Origin: Methanomassiliicoccales archaeon
Lineage (GTDB): Archaea; Thermoplasmatota; Thermoplasmata; Methanomassiliicoccales; JAAEEP01
NCBI GenBank assembly: GCA_013415695.1
Contig: JAAEEP010000003.1
Span: 74,882 to 138,881, forward strand
Reading direction: 5' to 3'
Length of the DNA stretch: 64,000 nt
Below are positions 25,414 to 33,558 of the stretch, piece by piece. The translations under genes were made by a program, and so were the position numbers. A model generated the notes under the pieces. It searched no databases, was not told where the DNA came from, and saw only the letters and a list, made by a program, of their open reading frames with translations. Each line of letters begins with the position of its first letter. The stretch's first letter is position 1.

Positions 25414-25940
25414 TCCCCTCCCCCCAATTCAAAAAGAACATTCCTGAACATTGATTCGTTCCGCTCATCAAAGAGAACGAAACGTACCAGTGTCAAATCT
25501 GTGTGTCCGCGCACATATTCGATGACAGTCCCCAACATGGCTTTAACGGCAGCTTTTAAAGGAAATCCTCCAACTCCCGTTCCAAGAGCTGGAAATGAAA
25601 TGATTGATAAATTCTTCTCGACTGCCCTTATCAGATTTGTTTCCGTCCCTAAGGAGACCTTTTCCTCGTCTGTCTTGAGGTCTTCTCCCATGACAGCCGC
25701 GTGAATGATCAGCCTCCTGGGTGTACCTACATCCGTTACCATGATGTCGCTCATCTCCAAAGGGCTCTTGGAAATCGCGTCCCGCTCTATGTCTTCGCCA
25801 CCCTTCACCTTAATGGCTCCGGCAACTCCTGATCTCATCCGTAAGTGGGTGTTGGCCGCATTGACAATGGCCTCGGTATCCTGCTCCGTTATGTTGCCAC
25901 CAACAACCTCGATCAGGACCCCATCGATTTCCCTTCGCAT
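25410..25940 (-). CDS. Macro-domain protein (ADP-ribose-binding/deacylase type)
   Basis: A 176-aa protein made of one macro domain. Segments include GNITEQDTEAIVNAANTHLRMRSGVAGAI, with the conserved NAAN and the loop that grips ADP-ribose, and FPALGTGVGGFPLKAA, the second phosphate loop. Family members hydrolyse O-acetyl-ADP-ribose or ADP-ribosyl phosphates. The start is the ATG at 25940. Translation is coupled to thpR by a 4-nt overlap. Confidence 0.93.
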   Translation of the reverse strand: MRREIDGVLIEVVGGNITEQDTEAIVNAANTHLRMRSGVAGAIKVKGGEDIERDAISKSPLEMSDIMVTDVGTPRRLIIHAAVMGEDLKTDEEKVSLGTETNLIRAVEKNLSIISFPALGTGVGGFPLKAAVKAMLGTVIEYVRGHTDLTLVRFVLFDERNESMFRNVLFELGGGD

Positions 25941-26020
25941 GCAATTTCATTTGTTTGTAGATATGTAATATTTTCCAGTGACAGCAAGGTTTATGGGTAA
26001 TCAGCTGAATAAAACGACCA

Positions 26021-26968
26021 ATGAGCCTTGACCTGGTGATCATCGGTGCAGGACCCGCCGGTCTTACCGCCGGTGTCTATTGCAGATCGAGGAAGCTCAC
26101 CACACTTATACTTGATGCTGGAGAAGCGGGGGGGCAACTTACCAGCCTATACCCTGACAAGGGCATAGCAAACTATCCCGGTTTCGTGATGACCCAGGCA
26201 AAGAAGCTGGCGGAAAGGATGATAGCGCATGCCCAGCACATGGGCTGTGAGATGCACGAGAATGAGAAAGTAGTGGACATCGTAGACAGCGAAGGGCAGC
26301 TTCTAGTGAGAAGTGATAAGAAGGATTATCCCTGCAAGGCGGTGATCATTGCAGCAGGCATCGGGCTTTTCAAGCCGAAGAAGCTGGGCATTCAAGGTGA
26401 GAAGGAATTCTACGGAAAGGGAATCACCTACAAGATTCCTGAAAAGGACACCTTGATCGACAAGAAGGTATTGTTCGTCGGTGGGGGTAACAGTGCTCTT
26501 GAGATGGCCTTGATCGCCTCGCAGGTAGCCGAGACATACGTACTCCACAGGAGGGATGAATTCCGGGCTGACGAGGGCATCGTGGAGCAGGTCGAGAACT
26601 CCAGCATTCAGACCATTATGAGCGGACAGATTGAGGACATCCGGGGCAACGAAGTGGTCGAGGAAGTGGTTATCAAAGTTGCGGACATGGAGGAAAACTT
26701 GATCCTGAAGATCGATCTTGTGGTCATCAATATCGGATTCACACCAGAGCTCGAAGAATTGAAAAGGTGGAATGTCGAACTTAAAGGCACTCAGATTGTG
26801 GTGGACCCCGATATGCGAACTTCCAGGCCAGGTGTTTTTGCTTGCGGTGACATCGTCACCTATCCTGGAAAGTACAAACAGATCGTAACTGGATGTGGAG
26901 AGGCCGCTACCGCTGCCAACAGCGCCTACAAGTTCATTAAGAATCCATACTGGGCCAGATCAGGATAA
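26021..26968 (+). CDS. Thioredoxin-reductase-like flavoprotein lacking the CxxC (ferredoxin-NADP reductase type)
   Basis: A 315-aa two-domain flavoprotein. The FAD motif GAGPAG is at residues 9-14, and the NAD(P)H domain motif VGGGNSALE is near 153-161 followed by HRRDEFRA, which suits NADPH. The second FAD motif (TSRPGVFACGDI) is near residue 268. At the place where thioredoxin reductases carry the redox-active CxxC, after GKGITY, this protein reads KIPEKD, so it cannot reduce thioredoxin in the normal way. This fits the TrxR-like ferredoxin-NADP+ reductases instead. The partner could be the small ferredoxin at 27861-28031. Assignment is by architecture. Confidence 0.85.
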   Translation: MSLDLVIIGAGPAGLTAGVYCRSRKLTTLILDAGEAGGQLTSLYPDKGIANYPGFVMTQAKKLAERMIAHAQHMGCEMHENEKVVDIVDSEGQLLVRSDKKDYPCKAVIIAAGIGLFKPKKLGIQGEKEFYGKGITYKIPEKDTLIDKKVLFVGGGNSALEMALIASQVAETYVLHRRDEFRADEGIVEQVENSSIQTIMSGQIEDIRGNEVVEEVVIKVADMEENLILKIDLVVINIGFTPELEELKRWNVELKGTQIVVDPDMRTSRPGVFACGDIVTYPGKYKQIVTGCGEAATAANSAYKFIKNPYWARSG

Positions 26969-27703
26969 GGCACTGATCCTTCTCCTTGTCCATGAGACCG
27001 AAGCTATGACTAGAATGAAAGCGAAGATCAACCCGATCAACGCTGCCGTCTCGCCAAGCGTGCCCTTGAACAGTTCTCCAAAGGATGCGAATAGATTGAA
27101 CGATGCGTGCATGAGCACCGCCAATAGGTAGTAAGGTAGCCATGAACCACCTCCCAAGGAGGATTTCGCAATTCCGTAGCCCGAAACCGAGGTCGCCGAA
27201 GCGTGCATCAGTGCCGAGGAGAATGTTCTTACCACGGCAATTGCGATGAAAGCAGAAACCCCTCCCTCCATTAGAGCCCCTCCCTCGTACAGGAGATTCT
27301 CGGTGGCGGCAAATCCCAATCCCGCGGCTGCTCCCAACACAAGACCGCTTCTTGGCGTTCCTAGAGCCCGCGTCATGCTCTTTGAGACTCCCAGTGCCTT
27401 TGCCGCCTCCTCCACGATAGGGGCCACAACGATGACCATAACGAAGGTGAAGGCCGTAGGATCCAAGGCGAATATATCGTATTCTCGCACGACAGGACTG
27501 GAGAGAAGGCCCATGGCGACCATCTCGAGTACAAGGGCGATGATGATGGCGCCAATGGCACCGAAGAGATAGGACAAGATGACAACAGACCAAGGCTCTC
27601 TTATCCTCTTTCCAGTGGCCCTGAACCACGCCATGAATGCAATGGTGGGAATGAATGCCACCAATATCAGCAAGGTCACAGTCCACAGTACCTCTAGGTC
27701 CAT
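26960..27703 (-). CDS. PrsW-family intramembrane metalloprotease
   Basis: A polytopic membrane protein of 247 aa with about eight hydrophobic helices. The PrsW metal-site residues are visible: EEAAK (residues about 115-119), GFAATENLLY, a histidine in SSALMHASAT and another in AVLMHASFNLF. PrsW proteins cleave membrane anchors such as anti-sigma factors in bacteria; the archaeal substrate is unknown. The ATG at 27703 is preferred over the upstream start at 27745, which would add a polar 14-residue tail. The 3' end overlaps the convergent flavoprotein gene by 9 nt. Confidence 0.88.
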   Translation of the reverse strand: MDLEVLWTVTLLILVAFIPTIAFMAWFRATGKRIREPWSVVILSYLFGAIGAIIIALVLEMVAMGLLSSPVVREYDIFALDPTAFTFVMVIVVAPIVEEAAKALGVSKSMTRALGTPRSGLVLGAAAGLGFAATENLLYEGGALMEGGVSAFIAIAVVRTFSSALMHASATSVSGYGIAKSSLGGGSWLPYYLLAVLMHASFNLFASFGELFKGTLGETAALIGLIFAFILVIASVSWTRRRISALS

Positions 27704-27751
27704 CCATGAACCGATAGGACAACCCCTTTTTAACCCATGGTTCACAATTAC

Positions 27752-27780
27752 GAAAAAGAGAAAAATTCCTCTCGAGGAAT
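27752..27780 (-). terminator. Hairpin plus T-tract terminator of the ferredoxin transcript
   Basis: On the minus strand the perfect 7-bp hairpin ATTCCTC-GA-GAGGAAT (27780-27765) is followed by TTTTCTCTTTTT. It lies about 80 nt beyond the ferredoxin stop and resembles an intrinsic terminator. A second small hairpin TCCCTTAGGGA is at 27811-27801. Confidence 0.6.
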
Positions 27781-27860
27781 CAAAGGTAAAAAATCAAATA
27801 TCCCTAAGGGAAAGTGGTTTGGGTCGAATCCTTCACAAAGTTTGGCGAAGGTGATTGTTT

Positions 27861-28031
27861 TCAGTCGACCTCAATGGCGTCGTTGGGACACTCATCGACA
27901 CAGGTGGCGCAATCGGTGCACTCGTCGGCATCCACCACAGCGATGTCATCTACGGTGATAGCACCGACGGGGCAGGCGTCCTCGCAAGCTCCACAACCGA
28001 CACACTCATCCTCATTGATCTTGGCAACCAT
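27861..28031 (-). CDS. Ferredoxin, 2[4Fe-4S], 56 aa
   Basis: A bacterial-type dicluster ferredoxin. The two cluster motifs are CVGCGACEDACP near residues 10-21 and CTDCATCVDECP near 38-49, each C-X2-C-X2-C-X3-C plus a Pro. The sequence is highly acidic, as usual for low-potential carriers. It is monocistronic, with a GGTG ribosome binding site before the ATG at 28031 and a TATA box (TTATATA) about 35-40 nt upstream. It may serve the oxidoreductase and Hdr-type enzymes in the window. Confidence 0.95.
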   Translation of the reverse strand: MVAKINEDECVGCGACEDACPVGAITVDDIAVVDADECTDCATCVDECPNDAIEVD

Positions 28032-28061
28032 GTTAACACCTTGTCCCGCCGAATTGAATGG

Positions 28062-28112
28062 CCGTATATAATCGTTTCCGAACGAACACCTATCAGGTTA
28101 AATATATTATAT
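28062..28112. promoter_or_regulatory. Divergent promoters of the ferredoxin and amidohydrolase genes
   Basis: A minus-strand TATA element at about 28065-28072 serves the ferredoxin. A plus-strand TTAAATATATTATAT at about 28098-28112 lies 20-30 nt before the amidohydrolase ATG at 28130, as expected for a leaderless transcript. Confidence 0.6.
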
Positions 28113-28129
28113 CTGCAATTCCACCGTCG

Positions 28130-29203
28130 ATGGAATACGTGGCTGGGGCAATCCTCACACCCGAAGGATTCGTGGAAGGATATGTGGGATTCGAGGACAA
28201 TCTTATCGTTGAGGTCGAGAGAGGAGAACCTCCAACCCACATAGCCAAGGGGATCGTGACCCCCACGCTCATCAATTCCCATACTCATGTGGCCGATCTA
28301 CGTGTCCCGGTTGACCTGTCCTTGTCCTTGGAGGAACTAGTAGCCCCTCCAGACGGGCTAAAGCACAGAATGCTTAGCTCAATGAGCAAGGTAGAGTTGC
28401 GCGATGTCTTCCGGGAGGCGTCGGAGTTCATGTTCCAAAGGGGCGTTTCCACCTTCGCTGATTTCAGAGAATCGGGCATTGAAGGGTCGCGCCTCCTTTA
28501 CCAGAGCGATTGCGGAGGGGCTCTCCCAGTGATAATGGGGAGACCTATGGACCTCAAATTCGACAGGGAGGAGATGATTTCCCTGTTATCGGTAGTGAAC
28601 GGAGTGGGCATTTCAAGCATCTCCGATTGGAACTACTCAGAACTGATGGAGGTCGCGGAACTCACCCATCAAAAGGGAAAGATGTTCGCCCTTCACGCCA
28701 GCGAGAGGTTACGCGAGGACATCGACCTGATATTGGACCTTAAGCCGGACTACTTAGTGCATATGACGATGGCCACAGATTCAGACCTGGAGATCTGCTC
28801 CGACCATGGATTGCCAGTGGTGGTCTGCCCGCGCTCCAACCTCTTCTATGGAAGGAAGCCTCCTCTCGCAAGGATGCTCGATGCAGGTGTCACCATCGCC
28901 CTGGGTACAGACAATGCCATGATCTCCTTGCCAGACATGCTGACGGAGATGGAGTTCGCGGGCAGAATTCTCAGACAACAGGGTTTCAATAGAGTTGACC
29001 CAGTTCTTCATATGGCCCTATGCAATGGCCGAAAGATTTTAAACCTGAATGAGACAATAGGTATCCAGCCCGGGTCGCCCTGCGACCTATTGGTAGTTGG
29101 ACCTAGGAGGGGGGAAGCTGTGACTGATTTCGTACTCCGCTCGGGATCGGCGAATCCACTCCTGGTGATTAAGGGCAAGACAACAAGGAGGGAACCAAGG
29201 TGA
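28130..29203 (+). CDS. Amidohydrolase/deaminase family metal-dependent enzyme
   Basis: A 357-aa metallohydrolase of the amidohydrolase superfamily. Visible ligands are the HxH pair in INSHTHVADL, a histidine in ALHASER, and a catalytic Asp in LGTDNAM; the loop VCPRSNLFYG is like those of cytosine, guanine or SAH/MTA deaminases. A substrate cannot be assigned from this. The ATG at 28130 is chosen because it lies just downstream of a strong TATA element and because the longer form would include non-conserved sequence. It is followed by a Usp gene with a GTGA overlap. Confidence 0.85.
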   Translation: MEYVAGAILTPEGFVEGYVGFEDNLIVEVERGEPPTHIAKGIVTPTLINSHTHVADLRVPVDLSLSLEELVAPPDGLKHRMLSSMSKVELRDVFREASEFMFQRGVSTFADFRESGIEGSRLLYQSDCGGALPVIMGRPMDLKFDREEMISLLSVVNGVGISSISDWNYSELMEVAELTHQKGKMFALHASERLREDIDLILDLKPDYLVHMTMATDSDLEICSDHGLPVVVCPRSNLFYGRKPPLARMLDAGVTIALGTDNAMISLPDMLTEMEFAGRILRQQGFNRVDPVLHMALCNGRKILNLNETIGIQPGSPCDLLVVGPRRGEAVTDFVLRSGSANPLLVIKGKTTRREPR

Positions 29204-29643
29204 GCCTGTTCAATAGAATACTGATACCAACTGACGGAAGCGAGTATACGAAAGCAGCCATCGAGAAGGGCATCCACCTAGCAAAGCTAAGTAATGCCAA
29301 GGTCACCGCCATATACGTGGTCGACCAGACATCGTTCGTGAACTTCCCGATGGATTCCACCATTGTCAATGTCTACTCCCTCTTGGAGAAAGAAGGTAAT
29401 GATGCCCTTGAATATGTCAATGAGAGGGGGAAAGAGCTAGGCGTAGAGGTCACCACCAAGATAGAGGAGGGCTCACCCGTGAAGAAGATCGTGGAAGCGT
29501 CCAAGAACCACGATCTGATCGTTATGGGCACGCTGGGAAGAACAGGTGTGTCCAAGTTGTTGCTGGGAAGTGTGGCCGAGCGTGTGTTGAGACATGCCTA
29601 CTGTCCAGTTCTCGTGGTTCGGGCGTCCTCGGAGGAATCTTAA
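29200..29643 (+). CDS. Universal stress protein (UspA family)
   Basis: A 147-aa Usp-fold protein: ILIPTDGSEYTKAAI at the N-terminus, and a complete nucleotide-binding motif VMGTLGRTGVSKLLLGSVAERVLRHA near the end. It starts at GTG in an overlap with the amidohydrolase stop and is followed directly by a CBS-domain gene whose ATG abuts the stop. Usp and CBS proteins both sense adenylates, so the pair may report energy status; this is inference. Confidence 0.93.
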   Translation: MSLFNRILIPTDGSEYTKAAIEKGIHLAKLSNAKVTAIYVVDQTSFVNFPMDSTIVNVYSLLEKEGNDALEYVNERGKELGVEVTTKIEEGSPVKKIVEASKNHDLIVMGTLGRTGVSKLLLGSVAERVLRHAYCPVLVVRASSEES

Positions 29644-30492
29644 ATGGTCCTCATCGAAGAAGTAATGACCACAAACCCCATCGTCGCCCAGATTCCAGGC
29701 AGCAGGACCGAGGTCCTCAAGATAATGGTCAAACACAATCTTACCGGCCTGCCTGTAGTCAAGAGGAGTGACGGTTCCCTTGCAGGGATGATAACCAGAC
29801 AGAACATATTCGAAAAGCCAGATGAAGATCAGCTAGCTCTGATCATGAATAAGAATCCAGAGATCATCACACCCAAGGATACCGTAAATCAGGCGGCGAA
29901 GATTTTCCTTGAGGGGCGTGTTAAGCACCTTCCCGTGGTCGAGGGTGATAAGCTCGTGGGAATAATCACCCCCACGAACCTGCTAGAAGTAGTGGAGAAA
30001 GTTGGGACTGAAGCGACGGTTGAGAGCGTGATCTCGTCTCCCTGCATACCAATATACCAGGATGCTCCTTTGGCCGTGGCGTTGGTCACTTTCAAGGTGA
30101 GCAAAGCCAGTGCACTGCCTGTGTTAGATGACGGAGGACGGCTGGCTGGTATACTTACTGATAGGGACATCTTCAACAAGTCCCACATAAACGGATCGGT
30201 CGCCATCTCTGACCTTGGTATCGGGCAGGACGAGGATGATTGGTCCTGGGAGGGTCTCCGAAACGTCATGAAGCTGTGGTACGAGGTCTCCAAAATCGAG
30301 ATCCCCGGGCTACCAGTGAAGGAAATCATGGTTCCCTGCCCTACGACAGTGTTCAAGAAGACCACCGTCTCGGAGGCAGCCAGGATAATGAGGAAGAACG
30401 ATTTCGGTCAACTGCCCGTCCGAGATTCGAAAGATAGATTACTCGCTATGATATACGACATTGATGTAGTCTCCATTCTAGCAGAGGAATGA
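29644..30492 (+). CDS. CBS-domain protein with four CBS motifs
   Basis: A 282-aa protein made of two CBS pairs. Each repeat follows the pattern of hydrophobic strand, LPVV or LPVLD, and GIITxxN/GILTDRD (for example at residues about 38-52, 98-112, 158-178 and 256-276). CBS pairs bind adenosine nucleotides or SAM. There is no attached catalytic domain. It is cotranscribed with the Usp gene upstream and overlaps glyS by ATGA, placing it within a translation-related operon. Confidence 0.92.
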   Translation: MVLIEEVMTTNPIVAQIPGSRTEVLKIMVKHNLTGLPVVKRSDGSLAGMITRQNIFEKPDEDQLALIMNKNPEIITPKDTVNQAAKIFLEGRVKHLPVVEGDKLVGIITPTNLLEVVEKVGTEATVESVISSPCIPIYQDAPLAVALVTFKVSKASALPVLDDGGRLAGILTDRDIFNKSHINGSVAISDLGIGQDEDDWSWEGLRNVMKLWYEVSKIEIPGLPVKEIMVPCPTTVFKKTTVSEAARIMRKNDFGQLPVRDSKDRLLAMIYDIDVVSILAEE

Positions 30493-32201
30493 AAATGGTT
30501 GATGCTTCGGACGTTCTTTCGCTTTGCAAGCGTAGAGGTTACCTGTGGCCCGCTTACGAGATCTACGGCGGAGTTGCGGGTATGTACGACTACGGCCCTC
30601 TAGGCATAGGGCTCAAGAACAACATCATAGAGGTTTGGCGCAACGCCTACACTTTGGGCGAGGGATTCATAGAAATCGATGGACCGACCATCGGACCTGA
30701 GATGGTCTTCAAGGCCTCGGGTCACGTTGACGAATTCTCTGATGCCATAGTCTCCTGCAGGGTATGCCAGGAGAGCTATAGAGCCGATCATCTGCTTACT
30801 GATTATCATCCAAATCCAGACTCGCTCTCCAAGGAGGAGATGCACTCCTTGATGATGAAGAACGAAGTGAAGTGCCCCGAGTGCGAGGGGGAGCTCACCC
30901 CTCCTGAGGAGTTCAATCTCATGTTCAGGACCACCATTGGTCCCGGTACCGGACGAGTGGGCTACCTTCGTCCAGAGACCGCTCAAGGCATCTTCGTGAA
31001 CTACATTCCCTTCTACCGTTACATGAGAGAGAAGCTTCCATTCGGGGTCATACAGATCGGTAGAGGCTACCGAAACGAGATCTCCCCAAGGCAGGGAATG
31101 ATCCGCCTCAGGGAGTTCAATATGATGGAGGCAGAGCTGTTCGTTGACCCAGAGGACAAGAATTGGGAAGCCTTTGAAGATGTCAAGGACGAGATGCTCA
31201 AACTTGTTCCCCAGGACGGCGAGGAGCTGGAAATGAGCCTAGATGAGGCTGTTAATAAGGGCATCATCGCCCACCAGACCATTGCCTACTTCATGTGGTT
31301 CACCTCCGAGTTCCTGAAGATGGTTGGTGTGGATCCAGAAAGGATGCGATTCAGGCAGCATCTCTCCACTGAAATGGCCCATTACGCAGCAGATTGCTGG
31401 GATGCTGAGGCCCTTCTCTCCTACGGCTGGACGGAACTGGTGGGCATTGCCGACCGTGGATGCTGGGACCTCTCTCGGCACATTGACTACTCCAAGGCGG
31501 ACATGTCCGCATTCAAGCGCTTCGATGAGCCCAAGGAGATCGAAAAGGAAATCATCAAACCCAAGTTTGGACTGCTGGGTCCGGAGTTCAAGGCCAAGTC
31601 GGCCAAGATCGGCAAGGCACTGGAGGAGATGACCCCTTCCGGAGTGGAGGAGGGCATAACAGTTTCGGTCGATGGAGAGGATATCTTAATCGACCCGAAG
31701 TTCTTCGAGGTCACCACGGTGAAAGAGAAGGTCTCGGGGGAGAAGGTAATACCCCATGTGATAGAACCTTCCCACGGCCTGGACAGAATACTCTTCACGG
31801 TGATGGAACACGCCTTCACCCAGAAGGATGATGGCTATACCATTCTGAGACTCAAGCCCGAAGTGGCACCAATTAAGGTAGGTGTTTTCCCACTCATGTC
31901 AAGGGATGGCTTAGAGGAGAAAGCCATGGAGGTGGACGAAGACCTCCGTTTGAGCGGGGTTCCCACCTACTACGACGACTCGGGGTCCATTGGGCGTAGA
32001 TATGCGAGAATGGACGAGATAGGGACTCCGTGGTGTATCACCGTAGACTATGAGACCCTTGAGAACGGTACTGTAACCATAAGGGACCGGGACACGGCGG
32101 AGCAGGTGAGAATCCATGCAGATGATGTGCCTGTAGTAGTTGGGGCACTAATCTACGGCCTGGAGTTCACCGATATCGGGGAGATGCTCGAGGGCGAGTA
32201 A
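30489..32201 (+). CDS. glyS: Glycyl-tRNA synthetase (dimeric, archaeal/eukaryal type)
   Basis: Class II synthetase charging tRNA-Gly. The N-terminal RRGYLWPAYEIYGGVAGMYDYGPLG is characteristic. Motif 2 is seen around QIGRGYRNEISPRQGMIRLREF, and motif 3 around EPSHGLDRILF. A Cys-X2-Cys pair (CRVCQES, CPECEGE) suggests a zinc site in the insertion. The anticodon-binding domain is at the C-terminus (VGVFPLMSRDG). Length is 570 aa. The ATG at 30489 overlaps the CBS gene stop. A tRNA-Gly gene lies 5.5 kb downstream. Confidence 0.97.
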   Translation: MKMVDASDVLSLCKRRGYLWPAYEIYGGVAGMYDYGPLGIGLKNNIIEVWRNAYTLGEGFIEIDGPTIGPEMVFKASGHVDEFSDAIVSCRVCQESYRADHLLTDYHPNPDSLSKEEMHSLMMKNEVKCPECEGELTPPEEFNLMFRTTIGPGTGRVGYLRPETAQGIFVNYIPFYRYMREKLPFGVIQIGRGYRNEISPRQGMIRLREFNMMEAELFVDPEDKNWEAFEDVKDEMLKLVPQDGEELEMSLDEAVNKGIIAHQTIAYFMWFTSEFLKMVGVDPERMRFRQHLSTEMAHYAADCWDAEALLSYGWTELVGIADRGCWDLSRHIDYSKADMSAFKRFDEPKEIEKEIIKPKFGLLGPEFKAKSAKIGKALEEMTPSGVEEGITVSVDGEDILIDPKFFEVTTVKEKVSGEKVIPHVIEPSHGLDRILFTVMEHAFTQKDDGYTILRLKPEVAPIKVGVFPLMSRDGLEEKAMEVDEDLRLSGVPTYYDDSGSIGRRYARMDEIGTPWCITVDYETLENGTVTIRDRDTAEQVRIHADDVPVVVGALIYGLEFTDIGEMLEGE

Positions 32202-32335
32202 ACAATCCCCGACCAGGAGGAAAACGTATTGCGTTCAATCCTTCAAAGGGGACACCCCCTTGAAACGCTTGTGCGATTTATTCAGATTGAATCATATTTC
32301 GGTCGGGATCTGCCCGACCGTAGGGAGTGATTGGA
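32202..32335 (+). promoter_or_regulatory. Structured leader upstream of the CBS/HPF-like gene (candidate cis-regulatory RNA)
   Basis: The 134-nt spacer is rich in self-complementarity. A long hairpin uses GCGT/ACGC (32231-32234 with 32265-32268), TTCAA/TTGAA (32242-32246 with 32260-32264) and GGGG/CCCC (32248-32251 with 32255-32258). A perfect 8-bp hairpin CGGTCGGG-ATCTG-CCCGACCG occupies 32300-32320. The upstream CCCGACC at 32208-32214 can pair with the same GGTCGGG, so two structures exclude each other. TTCAATC (32234-32240) also complements GATTGAA (32285-32291). The ribosome binding site GGGAGTGATT follows the second hairpin. No known riboswitch class is recognised. Confidence 0.5.
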
Positions 32336-33514
32336 ATGGGTGTTGAAGAACTGGAAGGTATCAAGAAGAGAGAGATTCTCAGGTCCAAGATCGATTCGAA
32401 GAGCCTGAGTGGCATGATGAGCGAGGAGTTCGACACCGTGAATGTGGAAACTCCGCTCTACGATATCCTGGCGAAGATGAAATCCCAGGATCTGCACGAG
32501 ATCCCCGTACTCGATGGAAATGGAATGGCTGGGATCGTGAGCTTCGGTACCCTTCTTAGAAGGAAGACCGTGGCCGTGACCACAAAGGCACGATCGGTCA
32601 TGGAGTCCCCACCAGAGGTAGGAACCGACACGCCTCTGACGGAGGTGGCGGAGAATATGGTCTCGACTGGCTACAGGCAGATGCCCGTAGTGAAGGGACA
32701 CAAGATCGCTGGGATAATATCCAGGACGGATATAATCAAGATCATCCCCCAGATCAAGGACCTCAGAAACCTCGTCGTGGCTGATATCATGACCGAGGAT
32801 GTCAGGACCATCAAAGAGAATGATGCGGTCAGAGATGCAGTGGAGCTCATGCGCAATCTCGATATTCGAACCCTTCCTGTTGTTGACGATGATGGAAGAC
32901 TCACGGCAATTGTGGGCGTTAAGGATATCGTCCGCTACAATTGGAGAGAGAAGCAGAAGCAGACGGTCGGGGAGATCACCGGGAATAGTTCGCCGGTGGA
33001 GATTAAGGTCGAGTCCCTTTCGGTAAACTCACCCACCACCGTATCACCAGACACCACGCTGGGCGAAGCGGTAAAAATCATGCTCGAAAAGAACATATCC
33101 ACCCTCCCCGTGATCATGGGAAAGGACATAGTTGGAATCGTGACGAACTATGATATGGTGGAGCTTGTGGCATCATTGAGGGAAAGGGACATGGTCTACG
33201 TGCAGATAACTGGCCTAGAGGAAGAAGACCGCAGGGAACTCGAGGTGATGGAGAAAGAGATCCAGGCAGGTTTGGCCAAGATCGCTAAGGTCTCTCGCCC
33301 AATGCTATTCACCATGCATGTCTCCAAGTATCACGAGAAAGGCAACTCATCCAAGTACAGTCTCTCTGGAAGGCTGACGACCGAATACAACGTATACGTG
33401 GCAAAGGCTGTCGACTGGAACATCACCAGGGCGACCATCCAGCTGATGGAACACCTTGAACGACGGGTCATGGAGAAGAAAGAGGAGCGCCTGCACAGGC
33501 GCAAGGGGCGCTAG
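32336..33514 (+). CDS. Four-CBS protein with C-terminal HPF/RaiA-like domain
   Basis: A 392-aa protein. Residues 1-280 hold four CBS motifs (HEIPVLDGNGMAGIVSF, RQMPVVKGHKIAGIIS, RTLPVVDDDGRLTAIVGV, STLPVIMGKDIVGIVT). The last 110 residues (from VYVQITGLEEED) have a beta-alpha-beta pattern ending in DWNITRATIQLMEHLERRV and a basic Lys/Arg tail, which resembles ribosome hibernation factors of the HPF/RaiA fold. This suggests nucleotide-gated binding to the ribosome. The CBS part is clear; the HPF likeness is my reading. The ATG at 32336 is chosen over the GTG at 32327, with GGGAGTG upstream. It sits between glyS and valS. Confidence 0.82.
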   Translation: MGVEELEGIKKREILRSKIDSKSLSGMMSEEFDTVNVETPLYDILAKMKSQDLHEIPVLDGNGMAGIVSFGTLLRRKTVAVTTKARSVMESPPEVGTDTPLTEVAENMVSTGYRQMPVVKGHKIAGIISRTDIIKIIPQIKDLRNLVVADIMTEDVRTIKENDAVRDAVELMRNLDIRTLPVVDDDGRLTAIVGVKDIVRYNWREKQKQTVGEITGNSSPVEIKVESLSVNSPTTVSPDTTLGEAVKIMLEKNISTLPVIMGKDIVGIVTNYDMVELVASLRERDMVYVQITGLEEEDRRELEVMEKEIQAGLAKIAKVSRPMLFTMHVSKYHEKGNSSKYSLSGRLTTEYNVYVAKAVDWNITRATIQLMEHLERRVMEKKEERLHRRKGR

Positions 33515-33558
33515 CCCTCAACAACCTTTTTTAATCTGGGCTCATTTCCCATCCTGCC

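Noticed and set aside
26937-27722. 261-aa minus-strand frame alongside PrsW
   Set aside because: Same region and strand as PrsW but in another frame, with His/Arg/Gly-rich composition typical of a shadow frame.
27855-28244. 129-aa plus-strand frame opposite the ferredoxin
   Set aside because: It is the reverse of the ferredoxin and the start of the amidohydrolase; the minus-strand ferredoxin has all eight cluster cysteines.
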